A stretch of 64,000 nt of DNA from Eubacterium ruminantium. GTDB lineage: Bacteria > Bacillota > Clostridia > Lachnospirales > Lachnospiraceae. The position numbers and the translations under genes were made by a program. The stretch lies in NCBI GenBank assembly GCA_900108205.1, contig FNUU01000007.1:62001-126000 (forward strand), given 5' to 3'. How positions within the stretch are numbered: the first letter of the stretch is position 1; each line of letters starts with the position of its first letter. This document shows positions 54,225 through 63,424 of this stretch, piece after piece. The notes beneath the pieces are model-generated. The model searched no databases. It saw only the letters and a program-made list of their open reading frames with translations, and had not been told where the DNA came from.

Positions 54225-56462
54225 ATGGATTACAGTAAACTCAAGATTGGAGAGCTGAAAATCGTCGCAAAGGAAAAAGGCCTCAGAAACATTTCGGGTC
54301 TTAAGAAAAGTGAGCTGGTGGAGCTGCTCACAAATGTTGATCAGATGATCAATCGTCCGGTTGTGAAAGATACTCCTGCAAAGCCGGAAGAACCGAAGAC
54401 AGAAGAATCAAAGGCGGAAGCTCCAAAAGATGAAGTAAAAGAGAAAAAGACCGGAAGAAGAAAAAAGAAAGAAGAAATAAATAAAGCATTGGATGAAGCA
54501 GGGGGTAAAACTGCAGATAATACTTCAGGCGAAGCAGCTGATAATGCGTCGGCCAGAGTATCAGGTGATACTGATGATAAAATGACAGATAAAGCATCGG
54601 ATGATGCTGAGGGCAAAACTGCAGATAAAGCATCGGATGGAGCAGAGGGCAAAACTGTCGATAAAGCATCAGATGATGCTGAGGAAAAAACAACCGGCGA
54701 GAATGCAGAGACTAAAAGAAGAACTGCAGGCAGCAATCAAAGAGGTTCGGTTCGCGGCAGGATAAATAATAACACTTCTGGTGATGAAGGCAATACCAGA
54801 AAGGGTGCGTCTGACAATAATATGATGAGACCCGGAAGAAGACCGGACGGAAAGCTTCAGAACAGAAATGTATCAAATCCTGATAACAGAAATACCGGGG
54901 ACAGGTATTCTGCCGGCAACACTAACGACCGACGTGGATATAGTGCAGCAAAATCCGATAATTTCCAAAGAGAAACAGCGAGGACGGAGGCTGCTTCGAA
55001 TAATAACAATAATTATAATAACAATAATTATAATAACAATAATACAAACACAGCATATGGTGCAAATGCAGGTTATAATACCGGTGCCGGCACTAACAAT
55101 AATGCAAATAACAATGCAGGGATGAGTTCCGGTAATAACAATAATACAAGTAATAATAATTATATTGCCAATAATAGCAATAATAACAATAATAATAACA
55201 ATTATAACAATAATAATTATTACAATAATAACTCTGCTCCTGCACAGGCAGCAGATAATCAGACAGAGACAGAACAGGCTGAAAAGATCATGATGCAGTA
55301 TGATGGTCAGGAGTACAATGCTGCTCTGAACAGTGGTGAAAATACTCATGGTATTCTTGAGGTACTTCCTGAAGGCTATGGTTTTATCAGAAGTGATAAT
55401 TATATGCCGGGTGAAAGAGATATTTATATTTCGCCGGCTCAGATCAGACGTTTCAGACTTAAGACCGGAGATATAATCAGAGGTCCTATTCGTAAGAAAA
55501 TGGGTACAAATGAAAAGTTCCGTGCGCTGCTTTATATTGAATCTGTAAACGGTATGTTCCCTTCACAGCTTCAGACAAGGCTGAATTTTGAGGATATGAC
55601 ACCTGTTTTTCCTAATAAAAGAATAAATCTGGACTATAACAATGCGCCTGTATCACTTCGTATAGTTGACCTTTTTTCACCTATAGGAAAGGGACAGAGA
55701 GGCATGATCGTTTCTCCTCCGAAGGCAGGTAAAACAACACTTCTTAAACAGATTGCCAAGAGGATCAGTGTTGCTTATCCGGAAATGAATCTTCTTGTAC
55801 TTCTTATAGATGAAAGACCGGAGGAAGTTACGGATATCAGAGAGTCCATAGAAGGACCAAATGCAGAGGTTATATATTCAACATTTGATGAGCTTCCTGA
55901 ACATCATAAGAGAGTATCTGAAATGGTTATAGAAAGAGCTAAAAGACTTGTGGAGAGCAGAAAGGATGTAGTGATCCTTATAGACAGTATCACAAGACTT
56001 TCAAGAGCCTATAACCTTACAGTTCCGCCAAGTGGAAGAACTCTGTCGGGCGGTCTTGATCCTGCAGCCCTTCATATGCCTAAGAAATTCTTCGGCGCAG
56101 CCAGAAATATGCGTGAGGGAGGCAGCCTTACGATACTTGCAACTGCACTTATTGATACCGGCAGCCGTATGGACGATGTTGTATTTGAGGAATTTAAGGG
56201 TACCGGTAATATGGAGCTTGTTCTTGACAGAAATCTTTCGGAAAAGAGAGTATTTCCGGCCATTGATATAGCAAAGTCCGGCACCAGAAAAGATGATCTT
56301 CTGCTGACACCTGATGAGATAGAAGTGCTGGATGCAATCCATTCACAGCTCAGAGGACTTAAATCAGAGGAAATCACTGAGGAGATTATAAAAATCTTCG
56401 CAAAAACTAAAAACAACAGAGAATTCCTCGAGTACTGCAGAAAAATATTTGTCAGAAGATAG
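54225..56462 (+). CDS. rho: Transcription termination factor Rho with Asn-rich insert
   Basis: A 745-residue Rho, far longer than the roughly 420 of E. coli. Residues 1-38 are the Rho_N helical domain ([15 protein letters not shown]). A long disordered insert follows: Lys/Glu-rich, then [14 protein letters not shown] repeats (about 115-165), Arg/Gly/Asn-rich sequence, then about 90 residues dominated by Asn with Tyr, Gly and Thr (about 258-345). The RNA-binding cold-shock domain is [14 protein letters not shown]. The motor has Walker [22 protein letters not shown] and the R-loop. It ends transcription in the cytosol. A prion-forming Asn-rich Rho insert is known in Clostridium botulinum. AAGGAAA precedes the ATG. 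Confidence 0.95.
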   Translation: MDYSKLKIGELKIVAKEKGLRNISGLKKSELVELLTNVDQMINRPVVKDTPAKPEEPKTEESKAEAPKDEVKEKKTGRRKKKEEINKALDEAGGKTADNTSGEAADNASARVSGDTDDKMTDKASDDAEGKTADKASDGAEGKTVDKASDDAEEKTTGENAETKRRTAGSNQRGSVRGRINNNTSGDEGNTRKGASDNNMMRPGRRPDGKLQNRNVSNPDNRNTGDRYSAGNTNDRRGYSAAKSDNFQRETARTEAASNNNNNYNNNNYNNNNTNTAYGANAGYNTGAGTNNNANNNAGMSSGNNNNTSNNNYIANNSNNNNNNNNYNNNNYYNNNSAPAQAADNQTETEQAEKIMMQYDGQEYNAALNSGENTHGILEVLPEGYGFIRSDNYMPGERDIYISPAQIRRFRLKTGDIIRGPIRKKMGTNEKFRALLYIESVNGMFPSQLQTRLNFEDMTPVFPNKRINLDYNNAPVSLRIVDLFSPIGKGQRGMIVSPPKAGKTTLLKQIAKRISVAYPEMNLLVLLIDERPEEVTDIRESIEGPNAEVIYSTFDELPEHHKRVSEMVIERAKRLVESRKDVVILIDSITRLSRAYNLTVPPSGRTLSGGLDPAALHMPKKFFGAARNMREGGSLTILATALIDTGSRMDDVVFEEFKGTGNMELVLDRNLSEKRVFPAIDIAKSGTRKDDLLLTPDEIEVLDAIHSQLRGLKSEEITEEIIKIFAKTKNNREFLEYCRKIFVRR

Positions 56463-56551
56463 TAGAAAAACCAGAAATTGCTGTAAAATAATAAAGAAAC
56501 ATGACAGCAAAATCATAAAGGATAATGATATTAAAAAAATTAAGAAAATAC

Positions 56552-56580
56552 TTGAAATAAGTATTTCGATATGGTATCAT
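56552..56580 (+). promoter_or_regulatory. Promoter of rpmE
   Basis: TTGAAA at 56552-56557 and TATCAT at 56575-56580 with a 17-base spacer. Confidence 0.7.
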
Positions 56581-56586
56581 TCCTAA

Positions 56587-56686
56587 TGTTGCTGGTATGA
56601 GATCGAGATACCGCATAGCCTTGTCCTTGGGACTTTGCTAAGGCTGTATAGTGTTTCATATACGTTAATATTAAAGGAGAATCGAA
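56587..56686 (+). ncRNA. Structured rpmE leader, candidate L31 autoregulatory RNA
   Basis: About 100 bases of leader. GGTAT (56594) pairs with ATACC (56608). ATAGCCTT (56615-56622) pairs with AAGGCT.TAT (56640-56649, one bulged G) and encloses TCC/GGA. Leaders of rpmE in Firmicutes include proposed L31-binding RNAs; I cannot check the match to that motif. Confidence 0.45.
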
Positions 56687-56887
56687 ATGAGAGAAGGAAT
56701 ACATCCAGAATACTATCAGGCAAAGGTTGTATGCAACTGTGGAAATGAGTTCGTAACAGGTTCTACAAAGCAGGAAATCCACGTTGAAATCTGCTCTAAG
56801 TGCCATTCATTCTACACAGGACAGCAGAAGAGTGTTGCAGCTCGTGGACGTATTGATAAGTTCAATAAGAAGTACGGTGTTCAGTAG
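56687..56887 (+). CDS. rpmE: Ribosomal protein L31
   Basis: A 66-residue L31 of the zinc-binding type with all four cysteine positions: C16, C18 (VVCNCGNEF), C36 and C39 ([12 protein letters not shown]). It starts [17 protein letters not shown] precedes the ATG. A zinc-containing L31 implies that a C-minus paralogue, if any, is elsewhere. A terminator follows. Confidence 0.98.
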   Translation: MREGIHPEYYQAKVVCNCGNEFVTGSTKQEIHVEICSKCHSFYTGQQKSVAARGRIDKFNKKYGVQ

Positions 56888-56911
56888 AATATATTTATTT
56901 AAAGAAATAAT

Positions 56912-56955
56912 ATGGCAATCCGGCGATTCACAGCCAGATTGCCATCTTTTCTTTT
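56912..56955 (+). terminator. Intrinsic terminator after rpmE
   Basis: ATGGCAATC at 56912-56920 pairs perfectly with GATTGCCAT at 56937-56945, followed by CTTTTCTTTT. Confidence 0.85.
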
Positions 56956-56980
56956 ATGAATTTTTAAAAGAGGAAATAGA

Positions 56981-58033
56981 ATGAAAGAGATACATATCGG
57001 CGGACAGGCCGTGCTTGAGGGTGTAATGATGAAAGGACCTGACAGCTATGCGTTATCTGTCAGAAAGCCGGATCATGAGATTGAAGTGACCGTAACTGAA
57101 TATAATTCATTTGGAAGTAAATGTGCTCTTTTTCGTATTCCTATAATTCGTGGAGTTGTTAATTTTATTGAATCGCTTTATATCGGAGTAGGGACGCTAA
57201 TGAAGTCTGCCGATTATGATGATTCTGATGAAAAAGAAACGGAAAAGTGGATTGAGGAGCATCAGAAAAAGGCTGATGAATTTCGTTCTGCAGGTAATGT
57301 AAAAAAAGCTGAAAAGCTCCAGAAAAAAGTAGATAAAGAAAAGGAAAGCCTTAGAAAATACAGGGAAGAAGATAAAAATAATAAGGATAAAGAGAGCAGC
57401 TCAGGTTATCTTGTTGTTACTCTTATCATTTCACTAGCCTTTGCCATTGGTATTTTTATGCTTCTGCCTACATTTGTTGCAGGATTATTATATAAAATAA
57501 CAGATAATTCACTCATAGTGAATCTTGCTGAAGGATTGCTGAGAATGGCAATTTTTATAGCTTATGTATGGCTGATATCAAAGATGGAAGAGATAAACCG
57601 TACATTTATGTATCACGGGGCTGAACATAAAACAATAAATTGTATGGAAGCGGGAGATGAGCTTACACCTGAAAATGTTATGAAGCATACCAGATTCCAT
57701 AGAAGATGCGGTACATCATTTTTGTTTCTGGTTATGTTTATCAGTATTATTCTTTTCATGTTCATCAGAACAAAGGTTATGTGGCTGAGGCTGCTTTCCA
57801 GACTGCTTCTTATACCGGTTATAGCTGGACTTTCATATGAGGTCATAAGATATGCCGGAAGCCATGAAAGTAAATTTGCATATATTCTCAGTCAGCCGGG
57901 ATTCTGGGTTCAGAGACTTACCACAAGGGAGCCGGATTTGGAAATGTGTGAGGTTGCGATCAAATCGGTTGAGGCAGTTATTGACTGGCGTGAATATATT
58001 GAATGTGTCAGAAATAATTCATTTGAGAAATGA
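56981..58033 (+). CDS. DUF1385 integral membrane protein
   Basis: A 350-residue protein of the DUF1385 family: GGQAVLEGVMMKGP at the start, then a charged helical insert (about 75-130), three or four membrane segments, and HGAEHKTINCME then HRRCGTSFLF with conserved His and Cys. The conserved polar motifs near membrane segments suggest a metal site, but no function is established. It lies between rpmE and prmC-prfA, its usual place in Clostridia. Confidence 0.93.
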   Translation: MKEIHIGGQAVLEGVMMKGPDSYALSVRKPDHEIEVTVTEYNSFGSKCALFRIPIIRGVVNFIESLYIGVGTLMKSADYDDSDEKETEKWIEEHQKKADEFRSAGNVKKAEKLQKKVDKEKESLRKYREEDKNNKDKESSSGYLVVTLIISLAFAIGIFMLLPTFVAGLLYKITDNSLIVNLAEGLLRMAIFIAYVWLISKMEEINRTFMYHGAEHKTINCMEAGDELTPENVMKHTRFHRRCGTSFLFLVMFISIILFMFIRTKVMWLRLLSRLLLIPVIAGLSYEVIRYAGSHESKFAYILSQPGFWVQRLTTREPDLEMCEVAIKSVEAVIDWREYIECVRNNSFEK

Positions 58034-58054
58034 TATTTGATAAAAGGATAGAAA

Positions 58055-58978
58055 ATGAATATATATCAGCTTCAGAAGTGGGGAGCGGAATATCTTGAAC
58101 AAAAGAATATTGTAAATGCGGAATTTGACAGTAAAGAGCTTCTTGAATATGTTCTGAATCTGGATAATACCGGCCTTATACTGAGACGTGAGGAAACTCC
58201 GGAACCGTCAAAGGCAGAAGAGTATAAGACACTGATCTATAAGAGGGCTGAGCATTATCCGCTGCAGTATATTACCCATAGAGCAGGATTTATGGGCTAT
58301 GAATTCTATGTGGATGAAAATGTACTTATTCCACGATATGATACTGAAATACTGGTGGACAGAGTGCTTCAGGATAATGATGCTTCACCATGCTGCAATA
58401 TTCTTGATATGTGCACGGGTTCCGGATGTATCGGAATCAGTATAATGCTTCAAAGAAAGCATTGCGGCAAAAAAGATAATGTTATGCTGGTGGACATTTC
58501 AAGAGGAGCCCTTTCGGTTGCGGCTAAGAATATGGAACAGCTCGGAGCTGAGGCAGATCTCATGGAATCAGATCTGTACAAAAAGCTGACGGATATATAT
58601 GATAAACCTGACGCGGAAGAAAATGATACTTCCGCAGGGCTGAAGAAAAAGTATGATGGTTTTAAATTTGATATAATAGTCAGCAATCCTCCATATATAA
58701 AAAGTGATGTTATACCTGCTTTAATGGAGGAAGTTAAAGAATATGAGCCTTCTCTTGCCCTTGACGGGGACAGGGACGGGCTTAAGTTTTACAGAGAAAT
58801 AATAGGAAAAGCGCCTTTATTTTTAAAGAAAAAAGGGCGGATTTATTTGGAGATAGGATATGATCAATATGAGGACACGAGGAAGCTTCTTGTAGATGCC
58901 GGATTCACTAACATTAAAATATATAAAGATCTTGCCGGACTTGACAGAGTGGTGAGCGCAGAACTGATGGATGTCTGA
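58055..58978 (+). CDS. prmC: Release-factor glutamine methyltransferase
   Basis: A 307-residue PrmC, which methylates the GGQ glutamine of release factors with S-adenosylmethionine. The N-terminal helical domain is followed by VLIPRYDTEILVD, the AdoMet motif ILDMCTGSGCIGIS, and the catalytic SNPPYIKSDV. A charged insert (about 185-205) lies before the NPPY motif. It is just upstream of prfA, its substrate. Its last codons are duplicated in the tandem repeat that follows the stop. Confidence 0.95.
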   Translation: MNIYQLQKWGAEYLEQKNIVNAEFDSKELLEYVLNLDNTGLILRREETPEPSKAEEYKTLIYKRAEHYPLQYITHRAGFMGYEFYVDENVLIPRYDTEILVDRVLQDNDASPCCNILDMCTGSGCIGISIMLQRKHCGKKDNVMLVDISRGALSVAAKNMEQLGAEADLMESDLYKKLTDIYDKPDAEENDTSAGLKKKYDGFKFDIIVSNPPYIKSDVIPALMEEVKEYEPSLALDGDRDGLKFYREIIGKAPLFLKKKGRIYLEIGYDQYEDTRKLLVDAGFTNIKIYKDLAGLDRVVSAELMDV

Positions 58979-59134
58979 CGAAACAGAGTCATGATGGATA
59001 ACTGATGGATGTCTGACGAAACAGAGTCATGATGGATAACTGATGGATGTCTGACGAAACAGAGTCATGAGCGCAGAACTGATGGATGTCTGACGAAACA
59101 TAGTCATTAGTGCAGCGCTGATGGAGGTCTGACA
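58953..59134 (+). repeat. Tandem repeat derived from the 3' end of prmC
   Basis: Five copies of a 38-39 bp unit begin with CTGATGGATGTCTGACGAAA-type sequence at 58964, 59002, 59040, 59079 and 59118. The first copy is the end of prmC including its stop; the fourth repeats the prmC-like GAGCGCAGAACTGATGG. The last copy is the most diverged. The array ends about 50 bases before prfA. Confidence 0.9.
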
Positions 59135-59182
59135 AGAAATATGATACTTTAAATAACCCGTGATTAGATTAAGGAGAAAAAA

Positions 59183-60259
59183 ATGTTTGATAAATTAGAT
59201 GATCTGGTAGAAAAATTAAATGGTATTTTGAAAGAGCTTTCTGATCCTGCAGTTGTAAATGATCAGGACAGATACAGAAAGCTTATGAAGGAACAGAGTG
59301 ATATATCACCTGTAGTAGAAAAATATAATGAGTATAAGCAGGCCAAGCAGGATGTTGCTGACAGCCTTGAGATCATTGACATGGAATCTGATGAAGAGAT
59401 GAAGGAAATGGCAAGAGAAGAGCTTGCAGAGGCTAAAAAGCATGTAGAAGCATGTGAGCAGGAGCTTAAGATACTTCTTCTTCCAAAGGATCCTAATGAT
59501 GAGAAGAACGTTGTTGTAGAGATCAGAGCAGGTGCAGGCGGTGATGAAGCTGCACTTTTTGCCGGTGAGCTTTTCAGAATGTATCAGCATTATGCAGAGA
59601 GCAACAGATGGAAGATCGAGATCATTGACAGCAATGAAAATGGTATCGGTGGATTTAAGGAAATCATTTTCAATATTATCGGTAAGGGTGCTTATTCAAA
59701 ACTTAAGTATGAAAGCGGCGTTCACCGTGTACAGAGAGTACCGGAGACAGAATCAGGCGGAAGAATCCACACATCTACAGCAACAGTTGCTATCATGCCT
59801 GAAGCTGAAGATGTAGATATTGTAATTGATGAGAAAGATATACGTATCGATGTAATGCGTGCTTCAGGAAATGGTGGTCAGTGCGTAAATACCACTGACT
59901 CTGCAGTACGTCTGACACATTTCCCTACGGGAATTGTTATTTACAGTCAGACTGAAAAGTCGCAGCTTCAGAACAGAGCTAAGGCTTTTGCACTTCTTCG
60001 TACAAAACTGTATGACATGGAGCAGCAGAAGGCTCATGATGCAGAGGCTGAAGCAAGAAGAAGCCAGATAGGTACAGGTGACCGTTCGGAGAAGATAAGA
60101 ACCTATAACTTCCCACAGAGCCGTGTAACTGATCACAGAATCAAGCTTACACTTTACAGATTGCTTGAGATACTTAATGGTGATATACAGGAGCTTATCG
60201 ACAGCCTTACAGCAGCCGACCAGGCAGCCAAGCTGAGCTCTATGGAAGAAAATGAGTAA
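59183..60259 (+). CDS. prfA: Peptide chain release factor 1
   Basis: A 358-residue RF1 that reads UAA and UAG. The stop-codon-reading PxT motif is PET in [14 protein letters not shown]. The peptidyl-tRNA hydrolysis motif GGQ is near residue 233 in [12 protein letters not shown]; its glutamine is the target of PrmC, encoded just upstream. AAGGAG precedes the ATG. The prmC-prfA arrangement is conserved. Confidence 0.98.
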   Translation: MFDKLDDLVEKLNGILKELSDPAVVNDQDRYRKLMKEQSDISPVVEKYNEYKQAKQDVADSLEIIDMESDEEMKEMAREELAEAKKHVEACEQELKILLLPKDPNDEKNVVVEIRAGAGGDEAALFAGELFRMYQHYAESNRWKIEIIDSNENGIGGFKEIIFNIIGKGAYSKLKYESGVHRVQRVPETESGGRIHTSTATVAIMPEAEDVDIVIDEKDIRIDVMRASGNGGQCVNTTDSAVRLTHFPTGIVIYSQTEKSQLQNRAKAFALLRTKLYDMEQQKAHDAEAEARRSQIGTGDRSEKIRTYNFPQSRVTDHRIKLTLYRLLEILNGDIQELIDSLTAADQAAKLSSMEENE

Positions 60260-60296
60260 TCAGAACTGAATAATTAATATGTAAAACAATATGACG

Positions 60297-60332
60297 AATT
60301 GTCAACCCTATAATAACAAAAGGTTGACAATT
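60297..60332. promoter_or_regulatory. Inverted repeat overlapping the -35 box of the symporter promoter
   Basis: AATTGTCAACC at 60297-60307 is the exact inverse of GGTTGACAATT at 60322-60332. The right arm contains the -35 TTGACA. There is no T-run, so an operator is more likely than a terminator. Confidence 0.55.
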
Positions 60333-60352
60333 TGGGCGTGTTGTTTTATACT
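60324..60352 (+). promoter_or_regulatory. Strong promoter upstream of the symporter
   Basis: TTGACA at 60324-60329 and TATACT at 60347-60352 with a 17-base spacer; start expected near 60359. Confidence 0.8.
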
Positions 60353-60360
60353 GCCTATTG

Positions 60361-60434
60361 TGGCGGGTGATGTATATGAGATAGTGGGTTTATAAAAGAT
60401 TCGCTGGGGGAATACATTACCCGTCATTTTTCTT
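60361..60434 (+). ncRNA. Terminator-like hairpin at the transcript 5' end: small RNA or attenuator
   Basis: The arm at 60361-60374 pairs over 14 bases (two G-T pairs) with 60413-60426, directly followed by TTTTTCTT. The loop is 38 bases. With the promoter at 60324, transcripts would end after about 75 bases unless the hairpin is disrupted. It resembles neither a coding unit nor a riboswitch class I can name. Confidence 0.5.
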
Positions 60435-60459
60435 AAATATCATTTACCCGGGAACACAG

Positions 60460-60518
60460 GTATAGCAATCATGTGATAACTCGACACTTCATTCGAGGGA
60501 TTATTGCGGTAGCTATAC
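60460..60518 (+). other. Second leader hairpin before the symporter
   Basis: GTATAGC at 60460-60466 pairs with GCTATAC at 60512-60518, and an inner stem CTCGA/TCGAG (60480-60484/60493-60497) lies within. It ends 35 bases before the start codon and could take part in control of the symporter mRNA. Confidence 0.5.
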
Positions 60519-60553
60519 GGATATTTAGGAATAATAAATCTTAGGAGGCAGCT

Positions 60554-61996
60554 ATGAACAGCACAGCTTTAACAGTATTATTAGTTATTTATATAACGGC
60601 ATTGATCATCATTGGAATCTTTGACTTAAGAAAAGCGAAGAGCTTTAGTGATTTTGTGGTTGCCGGTAAGAAGCAGAGATCATTTTTTGTTATTATGTCG
60701 CTTCTGGCAACGATGCTTGGTGCATCTACTACAATGGGAATATCTAATACCACCTACGTGGTTGGTTTTCCTGCAGTCTGGTGGCTTGTTTTTGGAGCAA
60801 TAGGACTTCTTTTACAGGCGTTTTTTATATCGGAAAAGGTCAGAGGACTGAATGCTGACACACTTCCGCATGCTGCCGGAATAATGCTGGGAAGACCGGC
60901 AGAGCTTATTATTTCGATCATTATCGTAGTATCCTGGATAGGAGTTATCGCAGGACAGCTGGTAGCACTGAATAATATGATCCGATTTGTCACCGGAAAG
61001 AACAGTAAGACTGTATTCATCATAGTAGCGGTAGCGATAATCCTTTATACGACGATAGGCGGACAGCTGTCTGTTATAAAGACTGATGTGATACAGTTTG
61101 CGGTTATTGTTATCGGTATTCTTACATGTTTTATTTATCTATATTTCTTTAGTAATGGTGATAACAGCATTTCGGGAAAGATAGAACTGATAAATGATTC
61201 CTACCGGCCGATCAATCTTGTAACCCAATTCTTTGTAATCGGTGGCGTTTATTTCCTCGGACCGGATATAATATCCAGAAATCTTGTGTCGAAAGACAGA
61301 AAGACAGCTAAAAAAGCCGCGATGATCGGAGGCTTTGTGCTTCTGGCATATTCAGTTATCATTGTTCTTATAGGACTCTGGATCAGATCAAATGTCGGCA
61401 GGCTGGAAATGGACGAAATGAATCCGCTGATGTATATCATGAAGAATAAGATACCGCCTGTAGCGGGAGCAATCCTTATGTTTGGACTCCTGTCAGCAAT
61501 ACTTTCGTCTATAGATACCTGTGTAATAAATGCATCCAGCATCTTTGTTAAGGATATTCTTAAGAAGGATGATATAAGGCTTGTCAGGGGAGCTGTAGTG
61601 GGCATAGGTCTGATCGCACTTTGGTTTACCTTGTCAGGAAACGGAGATATCATTTCTTTCCTCAGCAATGCATATTCGGTATATACTCCGGGAGTTATAT
61701 TCCCGCTGCTTATAGCTATTCTTTGCTACAAAAAGAAAGAAATAAGAGTGCCGGTCTGGGTAGCTGCTGTGGCCTGCGGTGGCGTATTTGGATTCATGGG
61801 AGGTTATTTCCCGGAAATAGTAGCGAAGCTGCCTCTGCCGGAATTCTGTATTAATAATTTTTCACTGCTGGGTATGGGTATATCGCTTTTGATCGCACTG
61901 ACATCGATTAAATGGGGTGAAAAACTTCAGGAGAGCGCGGGTAGTAAGAAGAGAATTAAAACAGCCGCTTTTAACAATGCATCAGCAGAATTATAA
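60554..61996 (+). CDS. Sodium:solute symporter (SSS/SLC5 family)
   Basis: A 480-residue protein with about 13 membrane segments, an out-facing N-terminus and family motifs (FVVAGKKQRSF, ATMLGASTTMGISNTTY, AILSSIDTCVINASSIFVKDI). It takes up a solute with Na+; the substrate (for example proline, pantothenate or a sugar) cannot be read from sequence. TAGGAGG precedes the ATG. It is monocistronic, with a structured leader upstream and a strong terminator downstream. Confidence 0.92.
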   Translation: MNSTALTVLLVIYITALIIIGIFDLRKAKSFSDFVVAGKKQRSFFVIMSLLATMLGASTTMGISNTTYVVGFPAVWWLVFGAIGLLLQAFFISEKVRGLNADTLPHAAGIMLGRPAELIISIIIVVSWIGVIAGQLVALNNMIRFVTGKNSKTVFIIVAVAIILYTTIGGQLSVIKTDVIQFAVIVIGILTCFIYLYFFSNGDNSISGKIELINDSYRPINLVTQFFVIGGVYFLGPDIISRNLVSKDRKTAKKAAMIGGFVLLAYSVIIVLIGLWIRSNVGRLEMDEMNPLMYIMKNKIPPVAGAILMFGLLSAILSSIDTCVINASSIFVKDILKKDDIRLVRGAVVGIGLIALWFTLSGNGDIISFLSNAYSVYTPGVIFPLLIAILCYKKKEIRVPVWVAAVACGGVFGFMGGYFPEIVAKLPLPEFCINNFSLLGMGISLLIALTSIKWGEKLQESAGSKKRIKTAAFNNASAEL

Positions 61997-62035
61997 AATG
62001 CTGTGATAGAATAAAATGGTATATGGAATAATAAA

Positions 62036-62075
62036 TAACCCCGGAGGAGATATCTCTTCCGGGGTTAATATTTTT
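62036..62075. terminator. Intrinsic terminator between converging symporter and HD-GYP genes
   Basis: TAACCCCGGAGGAGAT from 62036 pairs with ATCTCTTCCGGGGTTA ending at 62067 with one G-T pair, followed by ATATTTTT. The A-rich left flank lets it work leftward also. Confidence 0.88.
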
Positions 62076-62092
62076 AGCTGTTTGAAATATAC

Positions 62093-63424
62093 TTATTGAA
62101 GATTTGAAAAATTATAGTTTCCAAATACTTTATCTATATCATTTACGATATTTCCATCAATCTCACCTTTATCAACAGCCATTTTCATGATATGGATTAT
62201 CTTATCGTGAGGATAAGCTTCCTTATAGATTCTTTCTTCTGCAAGGGCCTGATAAATATCGCAGCAGGTCATAAGGCGTTCTTCGTGGGATAGTACATCT
62301 CCTGTAAGATTGAAAGGATATCCGGCACCATTCAATTTTTCGTGATGGTGGGAAGCCCATACCATTATATCCTTCATACCCTTGATATTATTCAAGATAC
62401 TGTAGGTATAATAAGCGTGGCTCTTCATCTTCTCGAATTCCTGCTCATTGAGTCGGTCAGGCTTATCCAGAATATCAATGGATATCATAAGCTTTCCGAT
62501 ATCATGCAGAGCGCCTGCAAGATAGTATTTTGAAACCTTGTCTGCAGGAAATTCATAATATTCCGCCATGATCTTGGCTTTCTGAGCAACACCTATGGAG
62601 TGCCTGCATTTATAGTGAGATTTGAAGTCTACGATCCGGGCAAGAAGAGTAGCCAGATTATCAACTTCAGAATATGAATATTCATCATTATGACGCTTGA
62701 TGGAGCTTCTAAGGAAGCCGTCAACATTTGTAGGAGCCAGATGATGAAGGGTTTTTGGCTTGAATACCTTGAGAAATGCAGCGGAAACTTCAACAGAAAA
62801 AAGAATGCCTGAATTGTTTCTTACATATTTACGTATTTCTTCAAAGTTCTCTTTGGTAACATTTGTCAGATCACAATGAGTATCTACACTATTCGCAAGA
62901 TGAATTATCTGGGCTTTGATAGGAGTGTTTTCATAATGTCTGTTAAATGGTCCTGATCCGTCCGCATTTTCATTGTGAAGGAGAATAACATCTCTGTTAT
63001 TGGTCCTGAATGGGAGAAGAGAAGTGTTCTTTTCGCCAATCGTAGCACATCTGATGTTATAATCCTCATCGCTGTAGCCAATGCCGTTATTATAGAGCTT
63101 ATACTGGTTTTCTTCCTGTATAACCTCTGTCAGGGCGTTGTCGTGAAGAACACAATAAGCAGCAAGGTCGATCAGCTTGTTATCATCAAGCCCGAGCTCC
63201 TTGCCCATCATAATAGAGAGAGCAGCCATACGTTTACTGTGTCCTACGGTAACGACAACATTTCTATGATCCTTGTAACTGAATCTTACATTGTCTGCGC
63301 GAAGGATACTGGTTTCACCTATAACGCTGATCCCGTTATTTCTAATTCTTTCATAGTATTCTGCTTCAGTAGCATCTAATGCAAATGAAACAGCATATAA
63401 AATTTCGTTTAAGTTAATTTTCAT
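62093..63424 (-). CDS. Tandem HD/HD-GYP protein, probable cyclic-di-GMP phosphodiesterase
   Basis: A 443-residue cytosolic protein with two HD domains. The N-terminal one has GHSKRMAALS and HD at 94-95 but a degenerate GYP motif (HNENADGSGPF). The C-terminal one is a standard HD-GYP: RHSIGVAQ, HDIGK at 307-311, and HHEKLNGAGYP at 360-370. HD-GYP enzymes degrade cyclic di-GMP; the first domain may be regulatory or act on another nucleotide. There is no sensor or receiver domain. It is transcribed away from an exported-protein gene that may belong to the same signalling theme. Confidence 0.9.
   Translation of the reverse strand: MKINLNEILYAVSFALDATEAEYYERIRNNGISVIGETSILRADNVRFSYKDHRNVVVTVGHSKRMAALSIMMGKELGLDDNKLIDLAAYCVLHDNALTEVIQEENQYKLYNNGIGYSDEDYNIRCATIGEKNTSLLPFRTNNRDVILLHNENADGSGPFNRHYENTPIKAQIIHLANSVDTHCDLTNVTKENFEEIRKYVRNNSGILFSVEVSAAFLKVFKPKTLHHLAPTNVDGFLRSSIKRHNDEYSYSEVDNLATLLARIVDFKSHYKCRHSIGVAQKAKIMAEYYEFPADKVSKYYLAGALHDIGKLMISIDILDKPDRLNEQEFEKMKSHAYYTYSILNNIKGMKDIMVWASHHHEKLNGAGYPFNLTGDVLSHEERLMTCCDIYQALAEERIYKEAYPHDKIIHIMKMAVDKGEIDGNIVNDIDKVFGNYNFSNLQ

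Noticed and set aside
54873..55349. Ile/Val-rich apparent membrane protein antisense to rho
   Set aside because: Antisense of Asn codons (AAT, AAC) gives Ile and Val; no ribosome site and exact overlap with the Asn tract.
58953..59134. CRISPR array
   Set aside because: Units are directly adjacent without unique spacers and derive from prmC coding sequence.
60297..60332. Terminator of prfA at the 11-base inverted repeat
   Set aside because: No T-run follows; the right arm is the -35 box of a strong promoter, so an operator is a better reading.
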